Part shown: positions 36,551 through 45,282 of the stretch, piece by piece
Layout: each line of letters opens with the position of its first letter
Numbering within the stretch: position 1 is the stretch's first letter
Origin: Buttiauxella gaviniae
GTDB lineage: Bacteria; Pseudomonadota; Gammaproteobacteria; Enterobacterales; Enterobacteriaceae
Direction of reading: 5' to 3'
Length of the DNA stretch: 64,000 bases
Assembly: GCF_040786275.1 (NCBI RefSeq)
Contig: NZ_JBFMVT010000002.1
Location: forward strand, 1,674,001-1,738,000
Made by a program: the position numbers and the translations under genes
Notes under the pieces: model-generated
The model's input: the letters and a program-made list of their open reading frames with translations, nothing else
What the model was told of the DNA's origin: nothing
Databases searched by the model: none

Positions 36551-37969
36551 ATGAAATTACGTAATTGCGTTATTTCTTCTATTATATTGGTTTCACCAAT
36601 ATATTCATGGGCACACGGTTATATTTCATCCCCGGAAAGCCGTGTTTATAGCTGCAACTTAAACCATAATTCCGGCTGTGGCTCCGCACAATATGAACCG
36701 CAGAGCCTGGAAGCAACGAGCGGATTTCCGACCAGCGGTCCCGCTGACGGCAGCCTCGCCAGCGCCGGGCACAGCAACTTCTCGAACATGGACGAGCAGA
36801 CCGCTGGCCGTTGGGCAAAACAGCCAATGAGCGCGGGCCAGCATAACTTTGTCTGGACGCATACCGCCCCGCATCGCACCACAAACTGGCGCTACTACAT
36901 CACCAAACAGGACTGGTCCCCTAACCAGCCGCTCTCCCGCGCAGCCTTTGAAAGCAAGCCGTTCTGCCAGTACGAAGGCAATGGCCAGGCACCGAACGCC
37001 ACGGTCACACATAGCTGTAACGTCCCTTCCCGTACCGGCTATCAGGTCATTTATGGCGTATGGGAAATCGCAGATACTTCTAACAGCTTCTATCAGGTCA
37101 TTGACGTCGATTTCGGCGGTGGTAGCGATGTGGTGGTGGATCAGTGGAGTAAACAAGTTGGTCAGATTCAGCCACGCGAAGATCTGAACACCGGTGATAA
37201 AGTGATTGCCCGTTTATTCAACAATACGACTGAACTTACCTCTCAAAATATTACCTGGACGGTGCCAAACGCAACGCAGGGAAAAGCCAGCAACTGGGGT
37301 TATAATTTCGCCAGCCAAATTAATAATACGAATAATACTTTACGCGCGGGCGTGAAAGATGGTGCGGGAAATATTTCTCCAGCTTATGGAGATAACAATA
37401 TTTATACCGCTGCAAATAGTAATTTAAGCCGGGTTGAAATTGAGATTCAGCAGCAGGCACCGGTTAATGTGAATAGCTTCACGCTGTCTAACCTCAATCC
37501 GAATTATGACGCAGCTCGTAAAACGCTTAATCTGAAATATGATGTGGCGGTGAAGGGATCGTTAGATTTGACGATGAGCGTTTTTGGATCAGATAACAGC
37601 CAGAAAGCACAGCAGAAGGCCTCAGTAACAAACAAAACCGTGACCTATACGCTTCCTGTAAGCAATGTCTCGCCGGGGAATTACACGCTGGTAGTCGTAG
37701 CAAAAGACGCGGCCGGCACACTGTCACAGCAAAGCCAGGCATTTAGCCTCACTGACAGCGCCGCAAGCGGTGAATATGACTACGTGTTCCCGCAGGGCCT
37801 GGCTAACTACAAAGCCGGTACCCGCGTTTTGCAACCTAAGGATAAAAAGGTTTATCAGTGCCGTCCGCTGCCATATGCAGGCTACTGCAAGCAGTGGTCG
37901 AAAAGCGCATTTGGCTATGAGCCTGGCTATGGTTTCGCATGGGAACAGGCCTGGACCCTGGCTAAGTAA
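36551..37969 (+). CDS. Secreted AA10 lytic polysaccharide monooxygenase (GbpA-like, chitin-binding)
   Basis: A copper-dependent enzyme that oxidatively cleaves crystalline chitin (or cellulose). It has 472 residues. The signal peptide (1-21) ends at SWA|HGY, so His22 becomes the mature N-terminal residue of the copper histidine brace. The second brace histidine is His108 in TAPHRTTNWRYYITK, and the axial aromatic is Phe180 in NSFYQVIDVDF. A GbpA-type second domain (about 200-300) and an Ig-like region follow. The C-terminal about 65 residues form a small chitin-binding module (YQCRPLPYAGYCKQWS...FAWEQAWTLAK), CBM73-like. The start is the ATG at 36551, after GAGGG. A stand-alone gene in an AT-rich setting, possibly acquired. 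Confidence 0.92.
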   Translation: MKLRNCVISSIILVSPIYSWAHGYISSPESRVYSCNLNHNSGCGSAQYEPQSLEATSGFPTSGPADGSLASAGHSNFSNMDEQTAGRWAKQPMSAGQHNFVWTHTAPHRTTNWRYYITKQDWSPNQPLSRAAFESKPFCQYEGNGQAPNATVTHSCNVPSRTGYQVIYGVWEIADTSNSFYQVIDVDFGGGSDVVVDQWSKQVGQIQPREDLNTGDKVIARLFNNTTELTSQNITWTVPNATQGKASNWGYNFASQINNTNNTLRAGVKDGAGNISPAYGDNNIYTAANSNLSRVEIEIQQQAPVNVNSFTLSNLNPNYDAARKTLNLKYDVAVKGSLDLTMSVFGSDNSQKAQQKASVTNKTVTYTLPVSNVSPGNYTLVVVAKDAAGTLSQQSQAFSLTDSAASGEYDYVFPQGLANYKAGTRVLQPKDKKVYQCRPLPYAGYCKQWSKSAFGYEPGYGFAWEQAWTLAK

Positions 37970-37974
37970 TTTTA

Positions 37975-37996
37975 AAGCGGGAGGATTCTCCCGCTT
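37975..37996 (+). terminator. Hairpin after the LPMO gene
   Basis: A perfect 9-bp stem AAGCGGGAG / CTCCCGCTT with a GATT loop immediately after the stop; no strong T-tract. Confidence 0.55.
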
Positions 37997-38020
37997 GAGA
38001 TGATTTGGTTAGGTTAGTTT

Positions 38021-38052
38021 GTGGCGGGTGGCGCTTCACTTACCCGCCCTAC
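38021..38052. repeat. REP unit next to the tandem repeat
   Basis: A GTGGCGGGTGGCGCTTCACT...CCTAC unit abutting the 7-bp tandem repeats. Confidence 0.75.
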
Positions 38053-38116
38053 TTCTTACTTCTTACTTCTTACTTCTTACTTCTTACTTCTTACTTCTTA
38101 CTTCTTACTTCTTACT
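38051..38116. repeat. 7-bp tandem repeat (ACTTCTT x9) at the avtA 3' end
   Basis: Nine perfect head-to-tail copies of ACTTCTT (38051-38113) plus a partial ACT. The avtA stop codon (TTA on this strand, 38112-38114) lies in the last copy. Such arrays are prone to slippage. Confidence 0.95.
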
Positions 38117-39365
38117 GCGCTTCAGCCCACGCGCGTTCAATCTCTTCGGCAAGAATCTTCACACCCGCTTCGATTTTTTCCGGCTCCGGCACGTAGTTCA
38201 TACGCATGCACTGGTGCGTGTGCGGCCACGGTTTATCAAGGCCCGGGAAGAAGTAGTCGCCAGGCACCATCAATACGCCACGTTTTTTCAGGCGCTGGTA
38301 GAGCAATTCCGTTGAGATCGGTAAGTCTTTGAACCATAGCCAGAGGAAAATTGCCCCTTCCGGTTTATGGATCAAGCAGCGTTCTGGCGATAAATAGCGG
38401 CGAATAATCGCAATTGTGTCCTGAACACGCTGGTAATAGAACGGTTTGATAACCGTTTCAGACAGGCGCAGCAAATCATTACGTTTAATCATTTCGCAGG
38501 CCATTGCCGGGCCAATACCACCCGGTGCCAGGCTGATTATCCCGTTCATATTGCTGATTGCCGAGATGATTTTTTCATTGGCGATGATGATACCGCAGCG
38601 GCTGCCCGGTAAACCCAGCTTCGACAGACTCATGCAAAGAATGATATTCGGATTCCACAGCGGGCGCGCTTCGCTGAAAATAATGCCCGGGAACGGGACG
38701 CCATAAGCGTTATCAATCACCAGCGGAATGCCATGCTGATGTGCCAGCGCGTCGAGCTTAATCAGCTCTTCATCGGTGATGACGTTGCCTGTCGGGTTGG
38801 TTGGGCGCGACACGCAAATCATCCCGGTATCCGGGCCAATGTGCAGATGCTCAAAATCTACGTGGTACTTGAACTGGCCTTCCGGCAGCAATTCGATATT
38901 CGGTCGCGTTGAGACAAACAGATCTTCTTCAAGGCCAGAATCGGCATAGCCGATGTATTCCGGGGCCAGTGGGAAAAGTACCTTTTTAGTACTGCCATCC
39001 GCGTAACGCCCCGCGAACAGGTTAAACAAGTAGAAAAACGCGCTCTGACTGCCGTTTGTCAGTGCAATATTCTGTGGTGCAATATCCCAACCTAATTCGG
39101 TGCGCAGCATATCCGCCAGCGCGTCCAGTAGCTCACTTTTCCCCTGCGGGCCGTCGTAATTGCAGAGTGCGTCGGCCATTTTCCCGTTTGCCAGCATGTC
39201 GGCCAGGAGATCCTGGAAGTAGTCATTCATCGCTGGAATTTGCGCAGGATTACCGCCGCCGAGCATGATCGCTCCAGGCGTGCGTAGACCGTCGTTGAGG
39301 TCCTCCATCAGGCGGGTAATGCCTGCATGGCGGGTAAATTTGTCGCCGAAAAGTGAAAACGTCAT
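38112..39365 (-). CDS. avtA: Valine-pyruvate aminotransferase AvtA
   Basis: A PLP-dependent class-I/II aminotransferase exchanging amino groups between valine, alanine and their keto acids. It has 417 residues, the E. coli length. The PLP lysine region is CMSLSKLGLPGSRCGI, with the substrate/cofactor motifs SRPTNPTGNV and VIDNAYGVPFPG upstream. The start is the ATG at 39363-39365 (MTFSLFGDKFTRHAGITRLMED). The stop codon sits at the very edge of the 7-bp tandem repeat array, so the 3' UTR begins with repeats. A 182-bp gap separates it from malS. Confidence 0.97.
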   Translation of the reverse strand: MTFSLFGDKFTRHAGITRLMEDLNDGLRTPGAIMLGGGNPAQIPAMNDYFQDLLADMLANGKMADALCNYDGPQGKSELLDALADMLRTELGWDIAPQNIALTNGSQSAFFYLFNLFAGRYADGSTKKVLFPLAPEYIGYADSGLEEDLFVSTRPNIELLPEGQFKYHVDFEHLHIGPDTGMICVSRPTNPTGNVITDEELIKLDALAHQHGIPLVIDNAYGVPFPGIIFSEARPLWNPNIILCMSLSKLGLPGSRCGIIIANEKIISAISNMNGIISLAPGGIGPAMACEMIKRNDLLRLSETVIKPFYYQRVQDTIAIIRRYLSPERCLIHKPEGAIFLWLWFKDLPISTELLYQRLKKRGVLMVPGDYFFPGLDKPWPHTHQCMRMNYVPEPEKIEAGVKILAEEIERAWAEAQ

Positions 39366-39504
39366 AACGTAGATCTGTCTTTGACTATCAAAAGAGGCTA
39401 ACCATAACGCCGGAGAAGACGCGGTGCAAACGCATTAAGGATAGTCTCTGATGGGTATTGTGCTGCAGATTTTTGGTTAGACAGTGAATTGTATTGATGG
39501 AAGC

Positions 39505-39529
39505 TACTCTCACCCTGAGGGTGAGAGTA
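39505..39529 (-). terminator. Hairpin downstream of malS
   Basis: A perfect 11-bp inverted repeat TACTCTCACCC / GGGTGAGAGTA around TGA, 20 bp after the malS stop. There is no T-tract, so a factor-dependent or processing role is also possible. Confidence 0.5.
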
Positions 39530-39548
39530 TCCAGCGCTAAACCACTAT

Positions 39549-41567
39549 CTACTGCTCTCCCGCCCACACCACCATTACTTTGTCATCACCCGACACACGG
39601 CTAAATCCGTAGCCCTGCTTCATACTGAGCGTGTTCTGCTGACCCGCGCCTATTGCCGGATGGCGAGCGCGGAATTGGCTAATTTTCTGCCAGTGGGAAA
39701 GCGTTGCTACGTTTTGCCCCCAGTTCATATCCGAACGGGTTCCCTGGAGCGGGTCAGAACCGGTTGGGCCAAACGGGCGTTCCGTCTCATCTCCATAGAA
39801 AATCTGTACCGCACCTGGTGCCAACAGTAATAGCTCCGCCGCACGCTGGCCCCCTTCACGGAACAGGCGGGTATCATGGGAAGATAGGTAGCTAAGAACG
39901 TTGAAATCCTGCAATTTGGTCGCCATTTGCTGCCAGGTGAGATCCATATTCGCCAGGCAATCCACCGCTTTAGCCGCTTGTTCCTGATAATCAAAATTGA
40001 TCATCGCATCAAAGCCACTGGCGTAATAATCACTTTTCATCACACCGTGCCCCCAGGATTCACCGGTCATCCAGAACGGCGTATCATCCAGCTTCTTGTC
40101 TGGATTGGCTTTTTTCCATTCGGCCAGGGCGCTCACAGACTGCTCTTTGAGCTGCTGCCAGCTCGCTTTCTCCACATGTTTTGCGGTATCAACCCTAAAT
40201 CCATCGATGCCATAATCGCGCACCCATTGGCTTAGCCAATGGGTCAGGTAATCTCGCACGGTGTAGTCTGCAACCTCTTTGGCGTGGGTGTCAGGTTTAT
40301 GGCGATAAAAAATTGGCAATCCCGCCGATTGGGTGGATTCCGTTTTTAAATCCGGCAGGAAGGCCAGCGACATCGTTAGATCATCAAAACCTGGATTGTC
40401 GTAATTGCCAATGTCGGTGCGAATCCAGTTTTTACCCCACCAGTTTTGCCACGCGGTTTGATCGCTGAAATTGATATAATCATTAAAGCTATGCCAGCTT
40501 TGACCTGGGCCTGGTTTCCAGTCCGTCCAGCGCTTGCCAAGCGTTTTAGTGAGTTCATCCCCTTTGAGATACAACGCGCCAAATTGGTATTCCTGCATAT
40601 CCGCAAGCGTGGCGTAACCGGCGTGGTTCATTACGATGTCGAACAAAATGCGGATGCCGCGTTTGTGGGCTTCATCCACAAGCCGGCGCAATTCGTCCTC
40701 GGTGCCCATATTGGCGTCGAGTTTCGTCCAGTCCATGGTGTAGTAGCCGTGATAGGCGTAATGCGGGAAATCCCCTTTCGTGCCGCCTCCGACCCAGCCG
40801 TGAATTTGTTCCAGCGGGGAGCTAATCCATAAAGCATTCACGCCCAACTGTTGCAGGTAGTCCAGCTTTTGGGTTAAACCCGCGAGGTCACCGCCGTGAA
40901 AAGTAGCGATCTCTTGCATACCGTCTTTGTGGCGACCATAACTGTTGTCGTTTTGCGGGTTACCGTTTTCGAAGCGGTCCGTCAGCACAAAATAGACCGT
41001 GGCGTTGTGCCAGCTAAACGGAGCTGTCTGTTGGGTGCTGGTCGACTCCAGCAATAACAGGCCGTTGCTGTTCGCCGCAGGCATCAGGGTAATGTTGCCC
41101 TGCGTGACCGTAGCCGTCGCACCGCTGTAGAAATCACGCACCTCGCTTCCTTCAGGGAAGGTTTTACTGACATCTACGGTTAACGGTTTGCCATCCCATT
41201 TCGGGCATTGCCGGGTCACATCCACCGGCGCCGCTTGCGCCTCGCTGTTCACGCTCAGGCTAAGGGTAGGAGTGCCGCTGCGTGTATCAATTTGCACCCG
41301 ATACTCACCTTCACGGAATAAACGCCAGACAGGCGCGTCTCCTTCGCAGGGTTTTAACGAAAGCACCTGATTTAATTTGATAGCCTCTGCCGGCTGCCAG
41401 CAGGTTTTATCTAATTTGAGACTTAGCGGAAGCGTGCCTTTCGCAAGTTTTGCGTCACTAATAAATAAGCCTGGATTTTGCTCTTTAAACGCTGGCAAAC
41501 CGGGAGCCGTCCAGGTGGCGTGTGCAAGACCTGGAAGCAGAAGAAATAGCAGAGGGATTGTTTTCAT
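39549..41567 (-). CDS. malS: Periplasmic alpha-amylase MalS
   Basis: A GH13 alpha-amylase that trims long maltodextrins in the periplasm. It has 672 residues (676 in E. coli). The signal peptide MKTIPLLFLLLPGLAHA is cleaved before TW. GH13 conserved regions are present: FDIVMNHAG (region I), GFRVDTAKH with the nucleophile Asp (II), MTGESWGHG with the acid/base Glu (III) and YLSSHDT with the stabilising Asp (IV). Cysteines in the N-terminal domain (TCWQ, PCEG, QCPKW) suggest disulfides. Two MalT-box-like sequences lie upstream. Confidence 0.97.
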   Translation of the reverse strand: MKTIPLLFLLLPGLAHATWTAPGLPAFKEQNPGLFISDAKLAKGTLPLSLKLDKTCWQPAEAIKLNQVLSLKPCEGDAPVWRLFREGEYRVQIDTRSGTPTLSLSVNSEAQAAPVDVTRQCPKWDGKPLTVDVSKTFPEGSEVRDFYSGATATVTQGNITLMPAANSNGLLLLESTSTQQTAPFSWHNATVYFVLTDRFENGNPQNDNSYGRHKDGMQEIATFHGGDLAGLTQKLDYLQQLGVNALWISSPLEQIHGWVGGGTKGDFPHYAYHGYYTMDWTKLDANMGTEDELRRLVDEAHKRGIRILFDIVMNHAGYATLADMQEYQFGALYLKGDELTKTLGKRWTDWKPGPGQSWHSFNDYINFSDQTAWQNWWGKNWIRTDIGNYDNPGFDDLTMSLAFLPDLKTESTQSAGLPIFYRHKPDTHAKEVADYTVRDYLTHWLSQWVRDYGIDGFRVDTAKHVEKASWQQLKEQSVSALAEWKKANPDKKLDDTPFWMTGESWGHGVMKSDYYASGFDAMINFDYQEQAAKAVDCLANMDLTWQQMATKLQDFNVLSYLSSHDTRLFREGGQRAAELLLLAPGAVQIFYGDETERPFGPTGSDPLQGTRSDMNWGQNVATLSHWQKISQFRARHPAIGAGQQNTLSMKQGYGFSRVSGDDKVMVVWAGEQ

Positions 41568-41622
41568 AGGGGTTTACCCGCGATTATGTTTTATACAGTG
41601 TGGCACTGTTTTAAATAGTGGA

Positions 41623-41656
41623 GTTCATCCCCGAAACGGGATAGATGGGGAGGAGA
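41623..41656. promoter_or_regulatory. MalT-box-like sites upstream of malS
   Basis: GGGGAGGAGA on the plus strand (41647-41656, 9/10 to GGGGA(T/G)GAGG) and GGGGATGAAC on the minus strand (41623-41632, 8/10), 55-90 bp before the malS ATG. malS belongs to the MalT regulon in E. coli. Apart from this the 315-bp malS-bax divergent gap shows no gene; AT-rich bax promoter sequence fills the right half. Confidence 0.6.
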
Positions 41657-41882
41657 TATCAGGGTGAGTGACGGCGTTATCAATTCGATAAATTATGCGA
41701 TAACCATCGCATAATACGACACTTTTTATCGTCATAAGAAGATCGTACGTGACTTAGTTTCAGAATCGGATTATTTCTTTTGGTGCTCTTGAGGTCTATT
41801 TTTGGTACTATCTGCGTTTACTTTATTCGAAACCTTTGACAAATAAGGCACAGGAAACGTAACGATCCGACCAGGAGATCCA

Positions 41883-42746
41883 ATGATATCAACCCCAATC
41901 CGACGATTTGGGGCTGCGATACTTATGTTACTGACCTTCAGTTTTTCAACTGGGGTATTAGCAAGTAAACATGAGCCAAAATCGCATAAAGCCCATTTAG
42001 TGACGAAAAAAAGCACTGCTCCAAAAAGCATTGCAGCGAAAAGTAAGACGACACACAGTAAGAAACTGGCAAAGAGTAAAAAAGAGTATTCTCGCAATAG
42101 TGAAATTGCATCGCTCCCTGATTTGCGAAAATACCCTTCCGGAACACCTAGAAAAAAAGCGTTTCTCCGGACAGTCATGCCATATATTACTAGTCAAAAT
42201 GCAGCGATCACTGCTGACCGTAACTGGCTGGTTTCTAAGCAATATGAGAAACGCTGGTCACCGTCAGAGCGTACACGCCTGAAAGATATTACCAAGCGCT
42301 ATAAAATTGCGTGGAACGGTAATACGAAGCGCGTGCCGTGGAACACGCTGATGGAAAAAGTCGACATCATTCCTACCAACATGGTAGCAACGATGGCCGC
42401 AGCCGAAAGTGGCTGGGGTACGTCTAAACTCGCGCGTAGTAATAACAACTTGTTTGGTATGAAATGCAGCAAGCGCCATTGCAACAGCGAGCCAGGCAAA
42501 GTAAAAGGCTATTCGCATTATGATTCTGTTAAAGAAGGCGTTAACGCTTACGTAACAAATCTTAATACACATCCAGCCTACAATTCTTTCCGTAAATCAC
42601 GCGCTCAATTGCGTAAAGCGGATCAAGAAGTGACTGCCAGCAATATGATTCATAAGCTGAAAGGGTATTCCACAAAAGGTAATAGCTATAACAACTACCT
42701 ATTTGCGATGTATCAATCCAATCAGCGTTTTATGGCACCGAACTAA
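41883..42746 (+). CDS. bax: Bax protein, GH73-type N-acetylglucosaminidase family
   Basis: A predicted cell-envelope peptidoglycan hydrolase of the glucosaminidase (FlgJ/LytG-like) family. It has 287 residues (274 in E. coli). A signal peptide or N-terminal anchor (GAAILMLLTFSFSTGVLAS) is followed by a Lys/Ser-rich stretch (residues about 28-70), longer than in E. coli. The enzymatic domain has the catalytic Glu in AAAESGWGTSKLARSNNNLFG and HYDSVKEGVNAYVTNLN. Good ribosome site (AGGAGATCC). A strong terminator follows. The true role of Bax is not established. Confidence 0.94.
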   Translation: MISTPIRRFGAAILMLLTFSFSTGVLASKHEPKSHKAHLVTKKSTAPKSIAAKSKTTHSKKLAKSKKEYSRNSEIASLPDLRKYPSGTPRKKAFLRTVMPYITSQNAAITADRNWLVSKQYEKRWSPSERTRLKDITKRYKIAWNGNTKRVPWNTLMEKVDIIPTNMVATMAAAESGWGTSKLARSNNNLFGMKCSKRHCNSEPGKVKGYSHYDSVKEGVNAYVTNLNTHPAYNSFRKSRAQLRKADQEVTASNMIHKLKGYSTKGNSYNNYLFAMYQSNQRFMAPN

Positions 42747-42783
42747 TTAACTAAAATAAGATGTTAATAATAAGTAATAATTT

Positions 42784-42811
42784 ACGCCTTCAATCTGAAG
42801 GCGTTTTTTTT
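42784..42811 (+). terminator. Intrinsic terminator of bax
   Basis: A 7-bp stem CGCCTTC / GAAGGCG with loop AATCT followed by eight T residues. It lies between convergent bax and xylR. Confidence 0.93.
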
Positions 42812-42826
42812 ATCAAGAATTAGCAT

Positions 42827-44005
42827 TTAAACCAGAATTTCGCTGTGCCGCTCGCGGTGCTCTTTCGGCGTTGCGTCATACTCTTTCTTAAAGACGGAAT
42901 AGAAATATTGCAGCGAAGGGTAACCGCACATCTGCGATATTTCATTAATCGACAAAGACGTAGACACCAGCAGGCTACGCGCTTTTTCGAGTTTTTCGGC
43001 ATGAATCATCGCGTGAATCGTCTCACCAACTTCCTCTTTAAAACGCTTCTCCAGATTGGACCGCGAAATCCCGACGGCATCCAATACCTGCTCAACTTTA
43101 ATGCCTTTGCAGGCATGATTACGGATGTAGTGCATGGCCTGAATCACCGCCGGATCATGCAAAGAACGGTAGTCCGTTGAACGACGCTCCACTACGCGCA
43201 CCGGTGGCACCAGAACACGCTGCAATGCCAGCGGCTCGTTGTCCATCAAACGATGCAGTAATTTAGCGGCCTGATACCCCATCTGCCTTGTCCCCTGCGC
43301 CACCGATGAGAGCGCCACGCGCGATAAATAACGCGTTAGCTCCTCGTTATCGATGCCAATCACACAAAGTTTTTCGGGGACGGGAATATGCAGATGCTCG
43401 CAAACCTGCAGCAAATGGCGTGCGCGTGCATCCGTCACGGCAATAATGCCGGTTTGCGGAGGTAATGTTTGCACCCAGTCTGCCAGGCGATTTTGCGCGT
43501 GTTGCCAGTTTTCAGGTGCCGTTTCTATGCCCTGATAAACCACGCCGCGGTATTTTTCTTTTGCCACCAGTTGGTTAAAAGCGTATTCCCGCTCCATCGC
43601 CCAGCGCTTGCCGCTGGAGTTCGGTAAACCGTAGAAGGCGAAACGCTGAACACCCTTTTCTTTGAGGTGTAAAAAGGCGCTTTCCACCAGCGCGTGGTTG
43701 TCGGTCGCGATGTAATGCACCGGTGGATAGTGTTCAGGCAAGTGATAGGAGCCCCCGACACCAACAATCGGGACATCAGCCCCATCTAACAACCGTTGGA
43801 TTTCGGCGTCATCAAAATCGGCAATGACGCCATCGCCCAGCCACTCTTTGATGTTATCGATACGGGCGCGAAAATCCTCTTCAATAAAAATATCCCACTC
43901 AGATTGAGATGCCTGCAAATATTCGCCAACCCCTTCCACCACCTGGCGGTCGTAGGCTTTATTGGCATTGAATAACAACGTAATGCGGTGACGTTTCTCA
44001 AACAT
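42827..44005 (-). CDS. xylR: D-xylose operon activator XylR
   Basis: Activates xylAB and xylFGH when bound to D-xylose. It has 392 residues, the same as E. coli. The N-terminal periplasmic-binding-like sugar domain (LacI/GalR type, about 1-280) contains IGIDNEELTRYLSRVALSS, and the C-terminal AraC-type double HTH (about 288-392) contains ISRSNLEKRFKEEVGETIH and SINEISQMCGYPSLQYFYSVFKKEYDATPKEHRE. It lies 95 bp downstream of xylH on the same strand, with a hairpin in the gap. Confidence 0.97.
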   Translation of the reverse strand: MFEKRHRITLLFNANKAYDRQVVEGVGEYLQASQSEWDIFIEEDFRARIDNIKEWLGDGVIADFDDAEIQRLLDGADVPIVGVGGSYHLPEHYPPVHYIATDNHALVESAFLHLKEKGVQRFAFYGLPNSSGKRWAMEREYAFNQLVAKEKYRGVVYQGIETAPENWQHAQNRLADWVQTLPPQTGIIAVTDARARHLLQVCEHLHIPVPEKLCVIGIDNEELTRYLSRVALSSVAQGTRQMGYQAAKLLHRLMDNEPLALQRVLVPPVRVVERRSTDYRSLHDPAVIQAMHYIRNHACKGIKVEQVLDAVGISRSNLEKRFKEEVGETIHAMIHAEKLEKARSLLVSTSLSINEISQMCGYPSLQYFYSVFKKEYDATPKEHRERHSEILV

Positions 44006-44052
44006 ACTTTTTTCCCTGATAACAAACCCGTATGTGCAATATCACAAGTGCA

Positions 44053-44084
44053 ACAATGCCGTGGGAACCTTCCCCCGGCATTGT
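44053..44084 (-). terminator. Hairpin between xylH and xylR
   Basis: A 9-bp stem ACAATGCCG / CGGCATTGT with a 14-nt loop, nested in a further GTGCAA/TTGCAC pair (44048-44096). It could partly terminate xylFGH transcripts before xylR. No clear T-tract. Confidence 0.5.
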
Positions 44085-44100
44085 GATCGCTTGCACACTC

Positions 44101-45282
44101 TTACGTTCTGCGTTTCGTGGCCGAATCCATCCACACCGCCAGCAACAAGATTGCGCCTTTGACGATGTACTGCCAGAACGTCGGCACATCCATCATGCTC
44201 ATGCCGTTATCCAGTGACGCCATGATAAATGCGCCCATTACCGCTCCGGCAACGCTTCCTACGCCTCCCGCAAGGCTGGTACCGCCAATCACGCATGCGG
44301 CAATAGCATCAAGTTCAGCAATGTTCCCGGCTGATGGAGAGCCCGCCCCCAGACGCGAGCTGAGAATCAGCCCGGCAATGGCAACCATCAGTCCATTGAT
44401 GGCGAACACCGCAAGCTTAGTGCGCTCGACGTTAATCCCAGAAAGCCGGGCCGCTTCGATATTGCCGCCAATGGCATAAATGCGCCGCCCAAACGCGGTG
44501 CGGGTCGCCATAAACATTCCGGCCAGCAGCAGAAGTGTGAGGATTAGCACCGGCGTGGGGACACCGCGATAATCATTGAGCAGCCAGATGGCCCCTAACA
44601 CGATGATGGCAGTGATTGCCTGACGCCCAACCACACCCGTCGATGCAGGCGTTGCCAGCCCTAATGCCTGGCGGCGAGTCCGCATCCGCCATTGCCAGGC
44701 TACAAAAATGACTAACGCTAATGCGCCAATACCAAAACCTATACCGTCAGGCAGGTAACTTTGCCCAATTTGAGACATCGCAGCGCTGGTAGGTGAAACG
44801 GTCGTGCCATTGGTAATCCCAATCAGCACGCCGCGAAACGCCAGCATCCCGGCAAGCGTGACGATAAATGACGGCACTTTACGATATGCCACCCACCAAC
44901 CATTCCACGCCCCCAAAATCAGGCCGAGGAGTAACGTTACAACGATAGTCAGCGGCAAAGGCCACCCTAGCCAGACGTCAAAAATTGCTGCCACGCCGCC
45001 CAGCAGGCCCATCATTGAGCCCACAGAAAGGTCAATTTCTGCCGAGATAATGACAAACACCATGCCTACCGCCAGAATCCCGGTGATCGCCGTTTGGCGT
45101 AGCAGGTTAGAAACATTTCGGGCGCTGAGATAAGCGCCATCGGTGGTCCAGGTGAAAAACAGCATGATCACAACGATCGCGGCGATCATGACAAAAACCT
45201 GAAGGTTAAGCGCCCGCAAGCTCGCAAAAGGTGACGCCGGGGGTGCCGTGAGTTTCATTTCAGACGGATTGCTTTTCGACAT
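44101..45282 (-). CDS. xylH: D-xylose ABC transporter permease XylH
   Basis: Membrane permease of the high-affinity D-xylose importer, about 10 TM segments, branched RbsC/AraH family. It has 393 residues from the ATG at 45280-45282 ([11 protein letters not shown]), as in E. coli; three further in-frame codons upstream are not needed. Conserved stretches include [22 protein letters not shown] and [24 protein letters not shown]. Its start overlaps the end of xylG by 23 bp, the same overlap expected from the E. coli genes. Confidence 0.97.
   Translation of the reverse strand: MSKSNPSEMKLTAPPASPFASLRALNLQVFVMIAAIVVIMLFFTWTTDGAYLSARNVSNLLRQTAITGILAVGMVFVIISAEIDLSVGSMMGLLGGVAAIFDVWLGWPLPLTIVVTLLLGLILGAWNGWWVAYRKVPSFIVTLAGMLAFRGVLIGITNGTTVSPTSAAMSQIGQSYLPDGIGFGIGALALVIFVAWQWRMRTRRQALGLATPASTGVVGRQAITAIIVLGAIWLLNDYRGVPTPVLILTLLLLAGMFMATRTAFGRRIYAIGGNIEAARLSGINVERTKLAVFAINGLMVAIAGLILSSRLGAGSPSAGNIAELDAIAACVIGGTSLAGGVGSVAGAVMGAFIMASLDNGMSMMDVPTFWQYIVKGAILLLAVWMDSATKRRT

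Noticed and set aside
38051-38116. CRISPR-like array
   Set aside because: It is a 7-bp unit with no spacers; a simple tandem repeat.
41771-42178. Minus-strand ORFs over the bax 5' end
   Set aside because: They are antisense to bax, whose signal peptide, ribosome site and catalytic domain are clear.
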